Positions 41,330-50,995 are shown, counted from the stretch's first letter. The stretch: DNA of 64,000 nucleotides from Pseudomonadota bacterium (GCA_963205315.1 CAUJIO010000030.1:28084-92083), one strand, 5' to 3'. A program made the numbers and translations. Notes: generated by a model not told the origin, from the sequence alone.

Positions 41330-42784
41330 TCAACCATCCGTCGCGATGGATTTTCGGGACGGCGCATCGAAATCTTCGGGCAGTCCCGGATCGTCGGGCG
41401 GGCGCTGCGGTACCACCATGGCGGGCGCCGTGATGGCCTTCACCGGGGCCTCGATGACGGCGGGCGTGACCGGCGCCGGGGGAGCGTCAGCCTCCAGCTG
41501 CTCGGGCATATCGAACGGCGCCTTCCACTCGCAGGGAACGATCTCGCCCGATACAGGCGACACCGCCGTCCAGCGCAGGCTGGCAACCCCATCCGACACC
41601 CACACCGGATCGCGCGGCGCCGTGAGCGCGCGGGCCAGCCACTCCCGCGCCCGGCCCTTGTCGCCTTGCGCCTCCTCGATATCGGCCATCAGAGCGCAGA
41701 TGCGGGCCTGCGGCCGCGACTCGATATGCGGTTTCAGGGCCTCCCGCGCCACGTCCCAGCGTTGCGCCTTGACGGCGGCGCGTGCCAGGGCAACCGCTCC
41801 CTCGAGGCCGCCCTTGTGATCCTTGATGAGATCGCGCACCCGCTCGAAGCGCGCCTCCGGCTTGTCACCCGGCAAGAGATTGGCCTGGATATCGGCCAGT
41901 TCCGGATGCGGAGATAGCGTCCACGTATCCCTGATGATCTTGGATGCCTTGCGCTGCGACGCCTGCGAGATCAGAACCCGCGCGGCAACGGCGGCAGCAG
42001 GGACCAACGAGGGATCGAGTTTGTGGGCCTTCAATGCCAGATCAAGGGCCAGCTGCTTGTTGCTGTCTTCGACACCCAGCGCCTGTGCCGCCAGCATGGC
42101 GGCCTGCTTGGTGTTGCCTTCGGCCTGCGGCAGCAGGCCGGACTTCACTTGCTGCGCCAGGCTGGCCGCTGCCGCCGGATAATCCCGCGCCGCGGATTGC
42201 AGCTGCAAGACCGCGGTGGCGGCCCAGGCAAGGCGCGGATTGAGAGTCAGGGCCCGCTCGGCATAGGTCCGTGCCAATGCGACATCACCTGATTGCCGTG
42301 CATCGGCGAACAAGCCGCGAAGCCCCAAGGCCTCGGTGTCGGGAGATTTCGTCATCGCCTCGAAGATGCGTTTCACCGAGGCGCGGTCGCCCTTGAGCTG
42401 GGCAGCCTGTGCCGCCAGCACATTGACCAGCGGTTCGTCGCGCAAAGCGTTGCCGGCAATGGCGGCGTGCTTGGCCGCGGCGGTGGCATCTCCCGCGCCT
42501 GCCGCGATGATGCCGCGAGACAGTGAGTCGTAACCTTTGCGGTTCTTGCGGAACTGCCAGAACTGGCCCACCGCCTGCGGACTGTTCCACAACCGCCTGA
42601 ACATGCTCCAGAAGAACCAGATGGCCAACACGGCGATAAACGCCACGGCGACCCCGGCGACGAAGGTCATTTCGATTTCGCGGCCGAGCCACCGCACGGT
42701 GAGCGTGCCGGGACGGTCCGCCAGCCAGGCGAAGCCGGCGGCGAGAATGGCGAGCAGCAGGAAGCGCCAGATGAGCTTGATCAT
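41330..42784 (-). CDS. hemY: HemY-like TPR membrane protein of the heme operon
   Basis: This 484-residue protein has two N-terminal transmembrane helices (FLLLAILAAGFAWLA and FVAGVAVAFIAVLAIWFFW) that define the HemY N-terminal domain, then TPR-like helices across the rest and a Pro/Ala-rich, acidic C-terminal tail. In proteobacteria this protein sits in the hemC-hemD operon. Its exact biochemical role is not settled, and it is not protoporphyrinogen oxidase of the Bacillus HemY type. It overlaps the mitofilin homologue by four bases. Confidence 0.88.
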   Translation of the reverse strand: MIKLIWRFLLLAILAAGFAWLADRPGTLTVRWLGREIEMTFVAGVAVAFIAVLAIWFFWSMFRRLWNSPQAVGQFWQFRKNRKGYDSLSRGIIAAGAGDATAAAKHAAIAGNALRDEPLVNVLAAQAAQLKGDRASVKRIFEAMTKSPDTEALGLRGLFADARQSGDVALARTYAERALTLNPRLAWAATAVLQLQSAARDYPAAAASLAQQVKSGLLPQAEGNTKQAAMLAAQALGVEDSNKQLALDLALKAHKLDPSLVPAAAVAARVLISQASQRKASKIIRDTWTLSPHPELADIQANLLPGDKPEARFERVRDLIKDHKGGLEGAVALARAAVKAQRWDVAREALKPHIESRPQARICALMADIEEAQGDKGRAREWLARALTAPRDPVWVSDGVASLRWTAVSPVSGEIVPCEWKAPFDMPEQLEADAPPAPVTPAVIEAPVKAITAPAMVVPQRPPDDPGLPEDFDAPSRKSIATDG

Positions 42785-43983
42785 TGCATTCCACCCGCAG
42801 CTGAGATCTGCCGCATCACCGAGTCCGACACCTGAACGAGTGCGGCCTCAAGCGCCAATCGCGCTGCGGCCTGGTCGCGCCATTGCGACAGCGGCACAGG
42901 CTTGGTGCCCTCGGCCGCATCGACGATGGCGATGGCCTGCGTCAGGTCGCCGGACTCCGCGAGCGCTGCGGCTTTCTCTGCCAACAGCGGCCAGTCAGAC
43001 TCGCCGATGTCGCGGATCGTCACGATCCCGGAGAGCGATTCCAGCAGCCAGCCGGTCCAGCTGTCACTGGCGGGTGCAGGCGTGGCAGGTTGGGGCAGGG
43101 ACGGAATCGCATCGCGAAGCGCCTTGGCGAGGCCGGCAGGCGAGGGAACGCCCTCAGCCGCATGCGCGGCCAACACGTCGAGACCGGCCGCCGCCGGTAC
43201 GACACGGGAGATGCTGTCGTATTCGGCCTGAAAGGACGCTCCCGCCGCGATCTTGGCCTTGAGATCGGCCAGGGCCTGCGACAGCGCTGTCACGAGAGCG
43301 GCCTTGTCGCCGCCGCCCGGTGCGGCCTTCAGACTTGCCACATCCTTCTCGAGCGCTGCGATGCGCTGGTTCAGCGCGGCGAGCGCTGCCGGATCGGCTG
43401 CTCCCGTGCCGGTGGACGCACCGCTGCCGATGGATGCAACTGTGCTGTTGAGACTGTCGAGGTCGGCACGCGCGGACTTGAGCGCGGTTTCCGCCGTTGC
43501 GATGCGGGTCTGCAATCCGTCGAGGCGTGACGACGCCTCAGCCAGCCCGCTGGCCGTCGACTTGATCATGCCGTCTGCCGCAGCCACCGACGCCGTTGCA
43601 GAATCCGACGCTTGCGACACCGCCAGCAGTTGTTCGCTCATGGTTTTGCCATTGGCCTCGAGCGCGTCGAGCCGTCCCTGCATGGCCGTCATCTGCGCGG
43701 TGGGAAGGTAGTTCGACAACAGATCGCGATAGAGCCAGCCGCCGCCAATGGCACCGGCGAGCAGGGCCGCGATGATCCATACCCATGTGCGGCTTTTCTT
43801 CCTCTTTGCCGGAACATAGGGCGGCATCGCCGCCGGTCTTGTGTCTTCGGCTTCGACGCCCTTCTCGTCTGCCTCGGGCGCAGGGGTTTCACGCGCCTCG
43901 TCTTCCGTCTTGAAGTCGGTGGTGTCGAGATCGATCACCTGCGGCTGCGATTTTTCGTCGTCGTCTGGTCTGGTGTCACTCAT
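42781..43983 (-). CDS. Mitofilin/Mic60 homologue (alphaproteobacterial)
   Basis: This 400-residue protein has an acidic cytoplasmic N-terminus, one transmembrane helix at about 66-84 (TWVWIIAALLAGAIGGGWLY), a long coiled coil (about 95-245) and a C-terminal mitofilin-type domain ending ALEAALVQVSDSVMRQISAAG. Alphaproteobacterial Mic60 is known to be encoded in the heme operon beside hemD and hemY and to shape intracytoplasmic membranes, and is considered the ancestor of mitochondrial Mic60. Location and architecture agree. Earlier annotations often call it 'HemX-like' or 'uroporphyrinogen-III synthase-like', which the sequence does not support. Confidence 0.85.
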   Translation of the reverse strand: MSDTRPDDDEKSQPQVIDLDTTDFKTEDEARETPAPEADEKGVEAEDTRPAAMPPYVPAKRKKSRTWVWIIAALLAGAIGGGWLYRDLLSNYLPTAQMTAMQGRLDALEANGKTMSEQLLAVSQASDSATASVAAADGMIKSTASGLAEASSRLDGLQTRIATAETALKSARADLDSLNSTVASIGSGASTGTGAADPAALAALNQRIAALEKDVASLKAAPGGGDKAALVTALSQALADLKAKIAAGASFQAEYDSISRVVPAAAGLDVLAAHAAEGVPSPAGLAKALRDAIPSLPQPATPAPASDSWTGWLLESLSGIVTIRDIGESDWPLLAEKAAALAESGDLTQAIAIVDAAEGTKPVPLSQWRDQAAARLALEAALVQVSDSVMRQISAAGGMQ

Positions 43984-44001
43984 GCGATTGGCCTAACGCG
44001 T

Positions 44002-44700
44002 TCACCGGCATTGTTCAAGCAGCGCCAGCATCGCAGCCTCGTGGGGCGATGCGGCAACCGCCACCTTCCACTTGTCCGGCAACACTGCGGCAACATTGCG
44101 TGACAGGCATAGATATCTGATCGCTGCAGCCTGATGTTCCAGTCCCGAGGCTGTGACAAGCTCACGCCAGATGCGCGCGGTGCGCGGCGAGTACAGCAGC
44201 GTCGCGTCTATCGTTGACTCCCGGAGGGGCGATTCCGCGTCGCCGAGCGACTGCGCGGGCACAGCGTCATAGAGCACCACGCGCTGGCAGTCGAAACCGG
44301 AGGACGTGAGCCGCGCTTCGAGATCGCCAGCGGTTTCGGCACCCGAAAGATAGAGGATGGGGCCAGCTTGCGGATCGAGTTCGGCGGCGATGAAGGCCGC
44401 CAGTCCGTTCACGTCGCCACCATGCGCTTCGGCCTTGAACCCAAGAGCCGCCGCGGCGGCCAGCGATTGCGGTCCAACCGTCAGTGTACGGAACATCAAG
44501 AAGCGCTCGGGATGCGGCAGGGCACGGATGCCGTTGGCGCTGGTGACTGCAATCGCCTGATACGGCAGATCGGCGATAACCACGTGGTCGCGCCGGCGAA
44601 TCGCCATCATCGGCGCTGCAATCACCTGATGACCCAGGGCCTCGAGCTTCGCCGTAAGCGGGCCTGCATCCTCCTCGGGTCTGGTGATGGCAATCCGCAT
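44002..44700 (-). CDS. hemD: Uroporphyrinogen-III synthase
   Basis: This 232-residue enzyme closes and inverts ring D of hydroxymethylbilane to make uroporphyrinogen III. The family is poorly conserved, but [24 protein letters not shown] at the start and AVTSANGIRAL are recognisable. Size and its place directly after hemC (stop and start share a base) leave little doubt. Confidence 0.9.
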   Translation of the reverse strand: MRIAITRPEEDAGPLTAKLEALGHQVIAAPMMAIRRRDHVVIADLPYQAIAVTSANGIRALPHPERFLMFRTLTVGPQSLAAAAALGFKAEAHGGDVNGLAAFIAAELDPQAGPILYLSGAETAGDLEARLTSSGFDCQRVVLYDAVPAQSLGDAESPLRESTIDATLLYSPRTARIWRELVTASGLEHQAAAIRYLCLSRNVAAVLPDKWKVAVAASPHEAAMLALLEQCR

Positions 44701-45614
44701 CAGAAGGCGATGAGACTGCCGCCCATGGCTTTCACCTCTTCGCCCGCCTCGCGTCCCATGCGCGCAGCATCTTCGGGAGATCCGTCACGCGTTGTCTCGA
44801 AGCAATGGACTCCATCGAGCGTCAGCGCGTGGCCACGGAAGATGACGCGTCCATCGGCGAGATGGGCATGTCCTGCCAGAGGTGTGCGGCACGAGCCATC
44901 GAGCGCTGCAAGGAAGGCCCGTTCGCAGGTGACGGCCGAGGCTGTCTCGCCATGATTGAGGGGGGCAAGAATGTCGCGTGTGGCGTCGTCGTCATCCCGC
45001 GTCTCGATGCCGATGCAGCCCTGCGCCACGGCCGGCAGCATGAGATCGACAGACACGATCGACGTTATCTTGTCGGCGAGACCCAGCCGGTTGAGCCCGG
45101 CACAAGCCAGGAAGGTCGCCTGCGCCACGCCATCAGCGAGCTTTTTCAGCCGTGTTTCGACGTTGCCGCGGAACTGGATGACGTTGAGATCCGGGCGCAG
45201 CCTCTTGAGCTGGGCCGCACGCCGCACCGAGGACGAGCCCACGGTGGCTCCGTGTTCCAGAGCATCGATATTGGCGGCAACAGGACTCAGGAATGCATCC
45301 CGCGGGTCCTCGCGCGGCAGCAGCGCCGCCATGATGAGGCCATCCGGCAGTTGCGCCGGCATGTCCTTCATCGAATGCACCGCAAGGTGGATCGATCTCT
45401 CGAACAGCGCCTCTTCGATTTCCTTGGTGAAAAGCCCCTTGCCGCCGATCTCGGACAGCGGCCGGTCGCGTACCCTGTCGCCTGTGGTGGTGATGACAAC
45501 GATCTCGATGTCGTTCTCTGCCAGGCCATGCGCCGCCATCAGGCGGTTGCGCGTTTCATGGGCTTGATAAAGAGCGAGGGGGGAGCCACGGGTACCAATC
45601 TTGAGCTTCGGCAT
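44700..45614 (-). CDS. hemC: Porphobilinogen deaminase (hydroxymethylbilane synthase)
   Basis: This 304-residue enzyme polymerises four porphobilinogen units. Clear motifs are [14 protein letters not shown] at the start, [31 protein letters not shown], and [11 protein letters not shown] with the Cys that holds the dipyrromethane cofactor. The ATG at 45614 gives the canonical start; the frame continues upstream without similarity. It is the first gene of the hemC-hemD-Mic60-hemY operon and is divergent from tsaD, with a 74-base shared promoter region. Confidence 0.95.
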   Translation of the reverse strand: MPKLKIGTRGSPLALYQAHETRNRLMAAHGLAENDIEIVVITTTGDRVRDRPLSEIGGKGLFTKEIEEALFERSIHLAVHSMKDMPAQLPDGLIMAALLPREDPRDAFLSPVAANIDALEHGATVGSSSVRRAAQLKRLRPDLNVIQFRGNVETRLKKLADGVAQATFLACAGLNRLGLADKITSIVSVDLMLPAVAQGCIGIETRDDDDATRDILAPLNHGETASAVTCERAFLAALDGSCRTPLAGHAHLADGRVIFRGHALTLDGVHCFETTRDGSPEDAARMGREAGEEVKAMGGSLIAF

Positions 45615-45688
45615 TTGCAAGTCATATCCGGCGGATGCTACAGGGACGCCATCTCTTAGCTTCAAACTCCGGTGCCGTCACCCGTTCC

Positions 45689-46783
45689 ATGGATCAAGGC
45701 CAAACCCATATTCTCGGCATCGAAACCTCCTGCGACGAAACCGCGGCTGCCGTGGTGCGGCGAAGCGCCGGGGGGACTGCTACAATTCTCTCCAACGTCG
45801 TGTTGTCGCAACTGAAGGATCACGCGCCCTATGGTGGCGTGGTGCCTGAAATCGCCGCGCGGGCGCACATCAACCATCTCGACCGGCTGATCGGGCAGGC
45901 GATGGGCGAGGCAGGACTCGCCTTTCAGGATCTGGACGGCGTGGCGGCGACGGCGGGACCGGGACTTTTGGGCGGCGTCATCGTCGGGCTCACCATGGCC
46001 AAGGGCATAGCGCTGTCCCAGGCCAAGCCCCTGCTTGCGGTCAATCATCTCGAAGGCCATGCCCTCACGGCGCGTTTGCTGGAGCCGGTGGCGTTCCCCT
46101 ATTTGCTGTTGCTGATTTCAGGCGGTCATACGCAATTCCAGATTGTCGAGGGTGTCGGCTATTATCATCGCCTCGGCACCACAATTGACGACGCGCTGGG
46201 CGAGGCCTTCGACAAGGTGGCGAAACTGCTGGGGCTGGGATATCCCGGCGGTCCGCAAGTGGAACTCCGGGCCCGCCATGGCAATGCGGCGCGCTTCGAA
46301 TTTCCCCGGCCGTTGAAAGGCCGCAAGGATTGCAACTTTTCGTTTTCCGGCCTCAAGACGGCGGTGCGGGAGGTGGTTCACGGGCTGGGCACACTGACCG
46401 ATCAGGATGTCGCCGACGTTTGCGCCTCCTTCGAGGCCGCCGTCGCCGAAACCATGTCCGACCGGCTGAAAATGGCTGTCACCCTGTTCCGTGAGGCGCA
46501 TCCCGATGTGGCCGAGCCGGCGCTGATCGTTGCCGGTGGGGTTGCGGCCAACGCCAGACTGAAGGCTGTCTTCACCAACGCTGCCTCGCGCCATGGCCTG
46601 AAACTCATTGTGCCGCCGGCCAGGCTTTGCACCGACAACGCGGCGATGATCGCCTGGGCAGGGGCCGAGCGTCTGGCCCTCGGATTGACCGACGATCTGG
46701 GCATTGCCGCGCGTGCCCGCTGGCCGCTCGATCTGGCACAGACGCCGGTCTATGGCGCGGGCAGGCTCGGGCCCAAAGCATGA
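45689..46783 (+). CDS. tsaD: tRNA threonylcarbamoyladenosine transferase
   Basis: This 364-residue ASKHA-fold protein transfers threonylcarbamoyl to A37 of ANN-decoding tRNAs with TsaB and Tsa[17 protein letters not shown] is the start, [10 protein letters not shown] gives the metal histidines, LLISGGHTQ and [12 protein letters not shown] are family motifs, and [11 protein letters not shown] closes the site. The ATG at 45689 is chosen; upstream frame extension overlaps the promoter of hemC. It overlaps gpsA by four bases (ATGA). Confidence 0.95.
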   Translation: MDQGQTHILGIETSCDETAAAVVRRSAGGTATILSNVVLSQLKDHAPYGGVVPEIAARAHINHLDRLIGQAMGEAGLAFQDLDGVAATAGPGLLGGVIVGLTMAKGIALSQAKPLLAVNHLEGHALTARLLEPVAFPYLLLLISGGHTQFQIVEGVGYYHRLGTTIDDALGEAFDKVAKLLGLGYPGGPQVELRARHGNAARFEFPRPLKGRKDCNFSFSGLKTAVREVVHGLGTLTDQDVADVCASFEAAVAETMSDRLKMAVTLFREAHPDVAEPALIVAGGVAANARLKAVFTNAASRHGLKLIVPPARLCTDNAAMIAWAGAERLALGLTDDLGIAARARWPLDLAQTPVYGAGRLGPKA

Positions 46784-47697
46784 CGAAGGTGATCGGGGTT
46801 CTGGGAGCCGGTGCCTGGGGAACGGCACTGGCGGAGGTGGCGCGGCAGGCGGGACATGACGTGCGCATCTGGTCGCGCGCATCGCCTGATCTTGTGCCGC
46901 TTGCCGCCGCGGAGGCGTTGATCCTCGCCGTGCCCGCCCAAGCGGCGCGCGCCGTATTGGAAACCGCAAAGCCCATTCTCGCCAAGGGTCAGCGCATCAT
47001 CATCGCCGCCAAAGGCATCGAGCAGGGCACCGGCCTGTTCATGAACGAAGTCGTGCAGGACGTTGCAGCCGAGGCCGATGCGATGGTTCTCTCCGGCCCC
47101 AGCTTTGCTGCCGACGTCCTGAAGGGCCTGCCGACGGCTGTGGTAATGGCTGCCAACCGCATCGAAGACGCGAGGCACTGGGCCGGGACGCTGTCGCGGC
47201 CCTTTTTCCGCATCTATGCCTCCGATGATGTGAAGGGCGTCGAGATCGGCGGGGCGCTGAAGAATGTTCTCGCTATCGCCTGCGGTATTTCCGATGGCCG
47301 TGGCCTCGGCGACAGCGCGCGCGCCGCCCTGACGACGCGCGGTTTTGCCGAACTCACCCGGTTTGCCGGCAAGCTGGGTGCGAGGCCCGAGACCCTGATG
47401 GGCCTTTCTGGCCTGGGCGATTTGCTGCTCACCTGTTCAAGCCGCCAGTCCCGCAATTATTCCTTCGGCCATGCAATCGGCGAAGGTTTTCCAGTCTCGG
47501 AGGCGCTCGCGCGCGCCACCGGCGTGGTGGAAGGCGCAGCGACCGTACGCATTGCCCATGCCCTGGCCCGCAAGCACCACATTGACATGCCGATTGTGGA
47601 TGCCGTTCACGCCATCGTTGACGGCCACGCCGCGCCAGAGGAAGAAATCGCCCGGCTTCTCGCCCGCCCGCTACGCATCGAATTCACAGAAGGATAG
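46780..47697 (+). CDS. gpsA: Glycerol-3-phosphate dehydrogenase [NAD(P)+], shortened
   Basis: This 305-residue enzyme makes glycerol-3-P from dihydroxyacetone phosphate for phospholipid synthesis. [10 protein letters not shown] is the NAD site, [20 protein letters not shown] the substrate region, and [16 protein letters not shown] holds the catalytic Lys. Between the first strands, after IWSRASPD, the usual ~30-residue segment with N-x-x-x-x-N-x-x-YLPG is missing: the chain goes straight to [15 protein letters not shown]. The protein is thus about 25-30 residues shorter than most GpsA, by an in-frame deletion at about residues 36-45. The start overlaps the tsaD stop. Confidence 0.93.
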   Translation: MTKVIGVLGAGAWGTALAEVARQAGHDVRIWSRASPDLVPLAAAEALILAVPAQAARAVLETAKPILAKGQRIIIAAKGIEQGTGLFMNEVVQDVAAEADAMVLSGPSFAADVLKGLPTAVVMAANRIEDARHWAGTLSRPFFRIYASDDVKGVEIGGALKNVLAIACGISDGRGLGDSARAALTTRGFAELTRFAGKLGARPETLMGLSGLGDLLLTCSSRQSRNYSFGHAIGEGFPVSEALARATGVVEGAATVRIAHALARKHHIDMPIVDAVHAIVDGHAAPEEEIARLLARPLRIEFTEG

Positions 47698-47700
47698 ACC

Positions 47701-47991
47701 ATGCTTTTCGCCATCATCTGCACGGACAAGCCTGCCAGCCTCGATCTTCGGCTGGCCACCAGACCAACGCATGTGAAGTATCTCGAAGGCCTTGCCGATA
47801 CGCTCAAGACCGCTGGTCCCTTCACCAGCGATGACGGGTCGCCCAATGGCAGCCTCGTCATTGTCGACGTGGCCGACCGCGCCGCCGCCGAAGCGATCGC
47901 CGCCAATGATCCCTATGCCAAGGCCGGGCTCTTCGCCTCCGTCGACATTCGCGCCTGGAAGTGGACGCTGAAAAACCCGGAGACCAGGTGA
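47701..47991 (+). CDS. YciI-family protein
   Basis: This 96-residue dimeric alpha/beta-barrel-like protein of the YciI family has the conserved His and Asp (RPTHVKYLEG, NDPYAKAGLFASVDIR). GAAGGATAGACC precedes the ATG. Members are often small enzymes or accessory proteins of unknown activity. It sits three bases after gpsA and shares its stop base with the EVE gene. Confidence 0.9.
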   Translation: MLFAIICTDKPASLDLRLATRPTHVKYLEGLADTLKTAGPFTSDDGSPNGSLVIVDVADRAAAEAIAANDPYAKAGLFASVDIRAWKWTLKNPETR

Positions 47992-48413
47992 TGGCGCAAT
48001 ACTGGCTGTTCAAGTCAGAGCCGGAAGTCTGGTCATGGGACCAGCAGAAGGCCAAGGGCGCCGCCGGCGAGGAATGGACGGGTGTCCGTAACTACCAGTC
48101 GCGCAACAACATGCGGGCGATGAAACTCGGTGACCGCGGCTTTTTCTATCACTCGAACGACGGACGTGCCGTCGTTGGCATTGTCGAGGTCTGCAAGCTG
48201 GCTCACAAGGACTCGACCGCCAAGGAAGATGCCTGGGAATGCGTTGACATCCGCGCCGTGGCTGACGTGCCGCGCCACGTGACCCTCGACGAGATCAAGG
48301 CCGATCCGAAGCTCAAGGACATGGTGCTGGTGAAGAATTCGCGCCTGTCGGTGCAACCGGTGTTGCCGGAGGAATGGGCCTACATTTGCAAGCTTGGCGG
48401 CGTAAAGGCGTGA
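47991..48413 (+). CDS. EVE-domain protein
   Basis: This 140-residue protein is a single EVE domain (YWLFKSEPEVWSWDQQ, GVRNYQSRNNMR, GDRGFFYHSNDGRAVVG), a PUA-like fold that binds modified bases. Close relatives are conserved in Proteobacteria next to tsaD/gpsA-type genes, and the human homologue is THYN1. It probably recognises modified nucleotides in RNA or DNA. Start and stop are interlocked with the flanking genes (TGATG and GTGA). Confidence 0.92.
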   Translation: MAQYWLFKSEPEVWSWDQQKAKGAAGEEWTGVRNYQSRNNMRAMKLGDRGFFYHSNDGRAVVGIVEVCKLAHKDSTAKEDAWECVDIRAVADVPRHVTLDEIKADPKLKDMVLVKNSRLSVQPVLPEEWAYICKLGGVKA

Positions 48414-49072
48414 GCCCGATACCGGACCGGATTGAATTCATCCGGGTCAATACATCGGTATTGCCGCCGCCGCTGGTGCCGGAACTTCGGCTGCATCTCG
48501 CCCATGAGGCTGTGCCGTTGTGGCAGAAGACGGAAGAAGAACTGGGCGAACTGGGTCTGCCGCCACCCTTCTGGGCCTTTGCCTGGGCGGGCGGACAGGC
48601 GCTGGCCCGCCATGTGCTGGATCATCCGGAGGTTGTGCGCGGCAAGCGGGTGATTGATCTCGCGTCGGGGTCGGGGCTTGTCGGCATTGCGGCGATGAAG
48701 GCCGGCGCAGCGCAGGTTCTGGCCGCGGATATCGATGGCTTCGCCGTCGAGGCCATCGGTCTCAACGCCACCCTGAACGCGGTCAAGGTTTCAAAGACCG
48801 CGGACGATCTTCTTTCCACGCCAGCTCCGGACTGCGATGTCATTCTCGTCGGCGACCTGTTCTACGAGAAGCAACTGGCGTCACGGGTGTTCGAGTGGCT
48901 TGCTGCGGCCGAGACACGCGGCATCACGGCGCTGATCGGAGATCCGGGCCGCAGCTATCTGCCGCGTGAGCGGCTTGAGAAACTGGCCGAATACCAGGTG
49001 CCGGTAACGCGCGATCTCGAAGATGCGGAGATCAAGCGGACGTCGGTCTGGCGATGCAAGTCACCAAGATAA
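48410..49072 (+). CDS. Class I SAM-dependent methyltransferase (COG3897/METTL20-like)
   Basis: This 220-residue cytoplasmic methyltransferase has PPPFWAFAWAGGQALARH before the SAM motif VIDLASGSGLVGIAA (motif I), then LAADIDGFAVEA (motif II) and CDVILVGDLFYEK (motif IV with Asp-Leu-Phe-Tyr). This matches the group related to the eukaryotic ETFB lysine methyltransferase and annotated bacterial nicotinamide N-methyltransferase-like proteins. The start is a GTG that overlaps the EVE stop. A protein-lysine substrate is possible, not shown. Confidence 0.87.
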   Translation: MSPIPDRIEFIRVNTSVLPPPLVPELRLHLAHEAVPLWQKTEEELGELGLPPPFWAFAWAGGQALARHVLDHPEVVRGKRVIDLASGSGLVGIAAMKAGAAQVLAADIDGFAVEAIGLNATLNAVKVSKTADDLLSTPAPDCDVILVGDLFYEKQLASRVFEWLAAAETRGITALIGDPGRSYLPRERLEKLAEYQVPVTRDLEDAEIKRTSVWRCKSPR

Positions 49073-49236
49073 AATGAAGGGACCGGATTTCCCCGTTTGG
49101 AAACTCGTGTTCTGAAATATTCTCGTAATCTTAATTGAGTTGCGATAGAAAACTGAGAAGCAAGCCACAATACGGCTGGCAGTGAATCCATGTGCGAAAG
49201 CATTACCAGAACCGAAAATATAGGTTAAGTAACCGC

Positions 49237-50037
49237 ATGCATCCGGTTGAAATTCTCGCGCGATATTGGCCATTTGCAAATGGCTCAGGACGATTTGTTG
49301 ATAAATTTGGCAAGGGACTGGACCTTGGAAGTGGCGAGAGACTTGCTCGTACAAGTGACGGTTTCCCGCTTACTGTCTTCGCCGATGAACATATCGGCAG
49401 GCATATTCTTCTCTCTGGTAAGTTTGACCGTTCGATTGTGCAGACCTTGCTCGACCGGGCTCGCCCAGGAGACGTTTTAGTCGATATAGGAGCCAATATA
49501 GGCTATGTTTCGGCGTGCTTTCTTTCAAATGTTGAGAATGGAACTGTGGTGTGTGTCGAGCCGCAGCCGGGTGTCGTCGATCTTCTCAGATCGAATATGA
49601 AGCAATTCGATGGAAGAGCAAAAATTTGTCAAGTTGCGATATCCGACACTGACGGTGAGTTGCGTTTTCACGTCAATTCACAAAACCGGGGTGCATCTAA
49701 GGTGGCGGCCGATGGTGAGCTTCGCGTCCCATCGATTAGCGCGCTGAATTTTTTCGGTTCCATGGACAGAATCGATTTGTTGAAGATCGACGTAGAAGGA
49801 CATGAACTCCCAATCTTCACTGCACTCGAAAGCGAACTGCCCCGACTTAAACCTCGAGCTATTTTGTTCGAAGAACAGGTCGGGCTTGTGGCTTCGGATA
49901 AAGTTATTGGGCGGATATTGAAGAGTTGCGGCTATGCGACATATGGAATTGATAAGCGCTTATTGAAAACACATCTCTTGCCGATTTCATCCGCTGCCGA
50001 TTGCCAGTTTAACGATTATCTCGCTGTATTGACCTGA
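49237..50037 (+). CDS. FkbM-family methyltransferase
   Basis: This 266-residue SAM-dependent methyltransferase has VLVDIGANIGYVSACFLS (motif I), VVCVEPQPGVVDLLRSN, and LLKIDVEGHELPIF, the FkbM signature. Members O-methylate sugars or small molecules, frequently in polysaccharide loci. G+C content and codon use are markedly lower than in its neighbours (many TTG, ATA, AAA-rich words), suggesting acquired DNA. The start is uncertain: a GTG at 49192 would add 15 residues, and neither start has a strong ribosome site. No mobile element is visible next to it. Confidence 0.87.
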   Translation: MHPVEILARYWPFANGSGRFVDKFGKGLDLGSGERLARTSDGFPLTVFADEHIGRHILLSGKFDRSIVQTLLDRARPGDVLVDIGANIGYVSACFLSNVENGTVVCVEPQPGVVDLLRSNMKQFDGRAKICQVAISDTDGELRFHVNSQNRGASKVAADGELRVPSISALNFFGSMDRIDLLKIDVEGHELPIFTALESELPRLKPRAILFEEQVGLVASDKVIGRILKSCGYATYGIDKRLLKTHLLPISSAADCQFNDYLAVLT

Positions 50038-50104
50038 TTATTACGCTTCGGAATCATCGTGATCGAATACCAAAATTGCGTCGATGATGATTCGGAGTCT
50101 GCTC

Positions 50105-50995
50105 TCATGAACTCTTGGCTTTCGCGGCACTGCCAGAGTTGTTGAGATACAGCGCTGCCATCAGGATCAGCAGCGAGACAAAAAGCCAGATGTCGGCGCC
50201 GCCGAAGAAGATCACCGCGATGACGACGGCGGCCGGTGTCGAGAGATATACCGCCTGCACGGTGAAGACCGCCCCCTTCTCCCGGATCAGGGTGAAGAAG
50301 GCGATACGCTCGGCCACCCACATCAAGGTGGCGATGCCCACCGTCGCATAGGCCGGCAGCGGGAGTTGGTCGGATCCCCACGGCGGCGCGAAATAATACA
50401 GGAAAGGCAGGGCCAGCAGCCCGGACCAAAGCGATTCGGCGACCCCTGCTGCGAAGGAATGCGATTCGCGTGGCCACCACAGGGCGGCAAACCAATTGTA
50501 GGCGGAATAGAGAACGGGCATCGAGAAGGCGCCGATCAGCCACCACGAAACTTCGCCGCTCAGCATGCCTTCTCGGGTGATCACCAGCAGCGCGGTCGAG
50601 GAAAAGCCCAGCACGATGGCCAGCAAACGGCGGGGTGCTGCGTTCTCGCGGCGCGTCGCCAGCGCCACCAGATAGTTGACGATCGGGGCGGTTGAAATGA
50701 TGAGTGCCAACTCCGTCGGTGGCACGTGCCGGGCAAAGAACAGGCCCATCGCAAAAGGCACGTTCATCAATGCCGCACAGCCAGCGCCATAGAACTGCAG
50801 CCGCATGCCCCCGGCCCAGGTGATGCCACGAATTGCACCGATGAGGCCGAGCACGAGGCCGACACCAAGCCCCGTGACCACGATGACGTGCGTCGCCGGC
50901 ATGCCGATATGACCCCAATGCCGGTAAAGACTGGGAGAGATGCCCCAGAACAGGCCAAGTGCGACAAAGTAGGCGAGGTGCCGGGGGCTGGTCAT
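50105..50995 (-). CDS. EamA/DMT-superfamily transporter
   Basis: This 296-residue inner-membrane protein has ten predicted hydrophobic helices in two EamA repeats, starting LAYFVALGLFWGISPSLY and with PTELALIISTAPIVNYLVALA in the first repeat. These exporters move amino acids, nucleosides or other metabolites; the substrate is unknown. The gene is divergent from acs with a 91-base gap. A long frame on the same strand (50016-50918) is a shadow. Confidence 0.88.
   Translation of the reverse strand: MTSPRHLAYFVALGLFWGISPSLYRHWGHIGMPATHVIVVTGLGVGLVLGLIGAIRGITWAGGMRLQFYGAGCAALMNVPFAMGLFFARHVPPTELALIISTAPIVNYLVALATRRENAAPRRLLAIVLGFSSTALLVITREGMLSGEVSWWLIGAFSMPVLYSAYNWFAALWWPRESHSFAAGVAESLWSGLLALPFLYYFAPPWGSDQLPLPAYATVGIATLMWVAERIAFFTLIREKGAVFTVQAVYLSTPAAVVIAVIFFGGADIWLFVSLLILMAALYLNNSGSAAKAKSS

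Noticed and set aside
50016..50918. Long minus-strand frame overlapping the EamA transporter
   Set aside because: Its product is Arg/His-rich with no helices, whereas the frame at 50105-50995 encodes ten hydrophobic helices.
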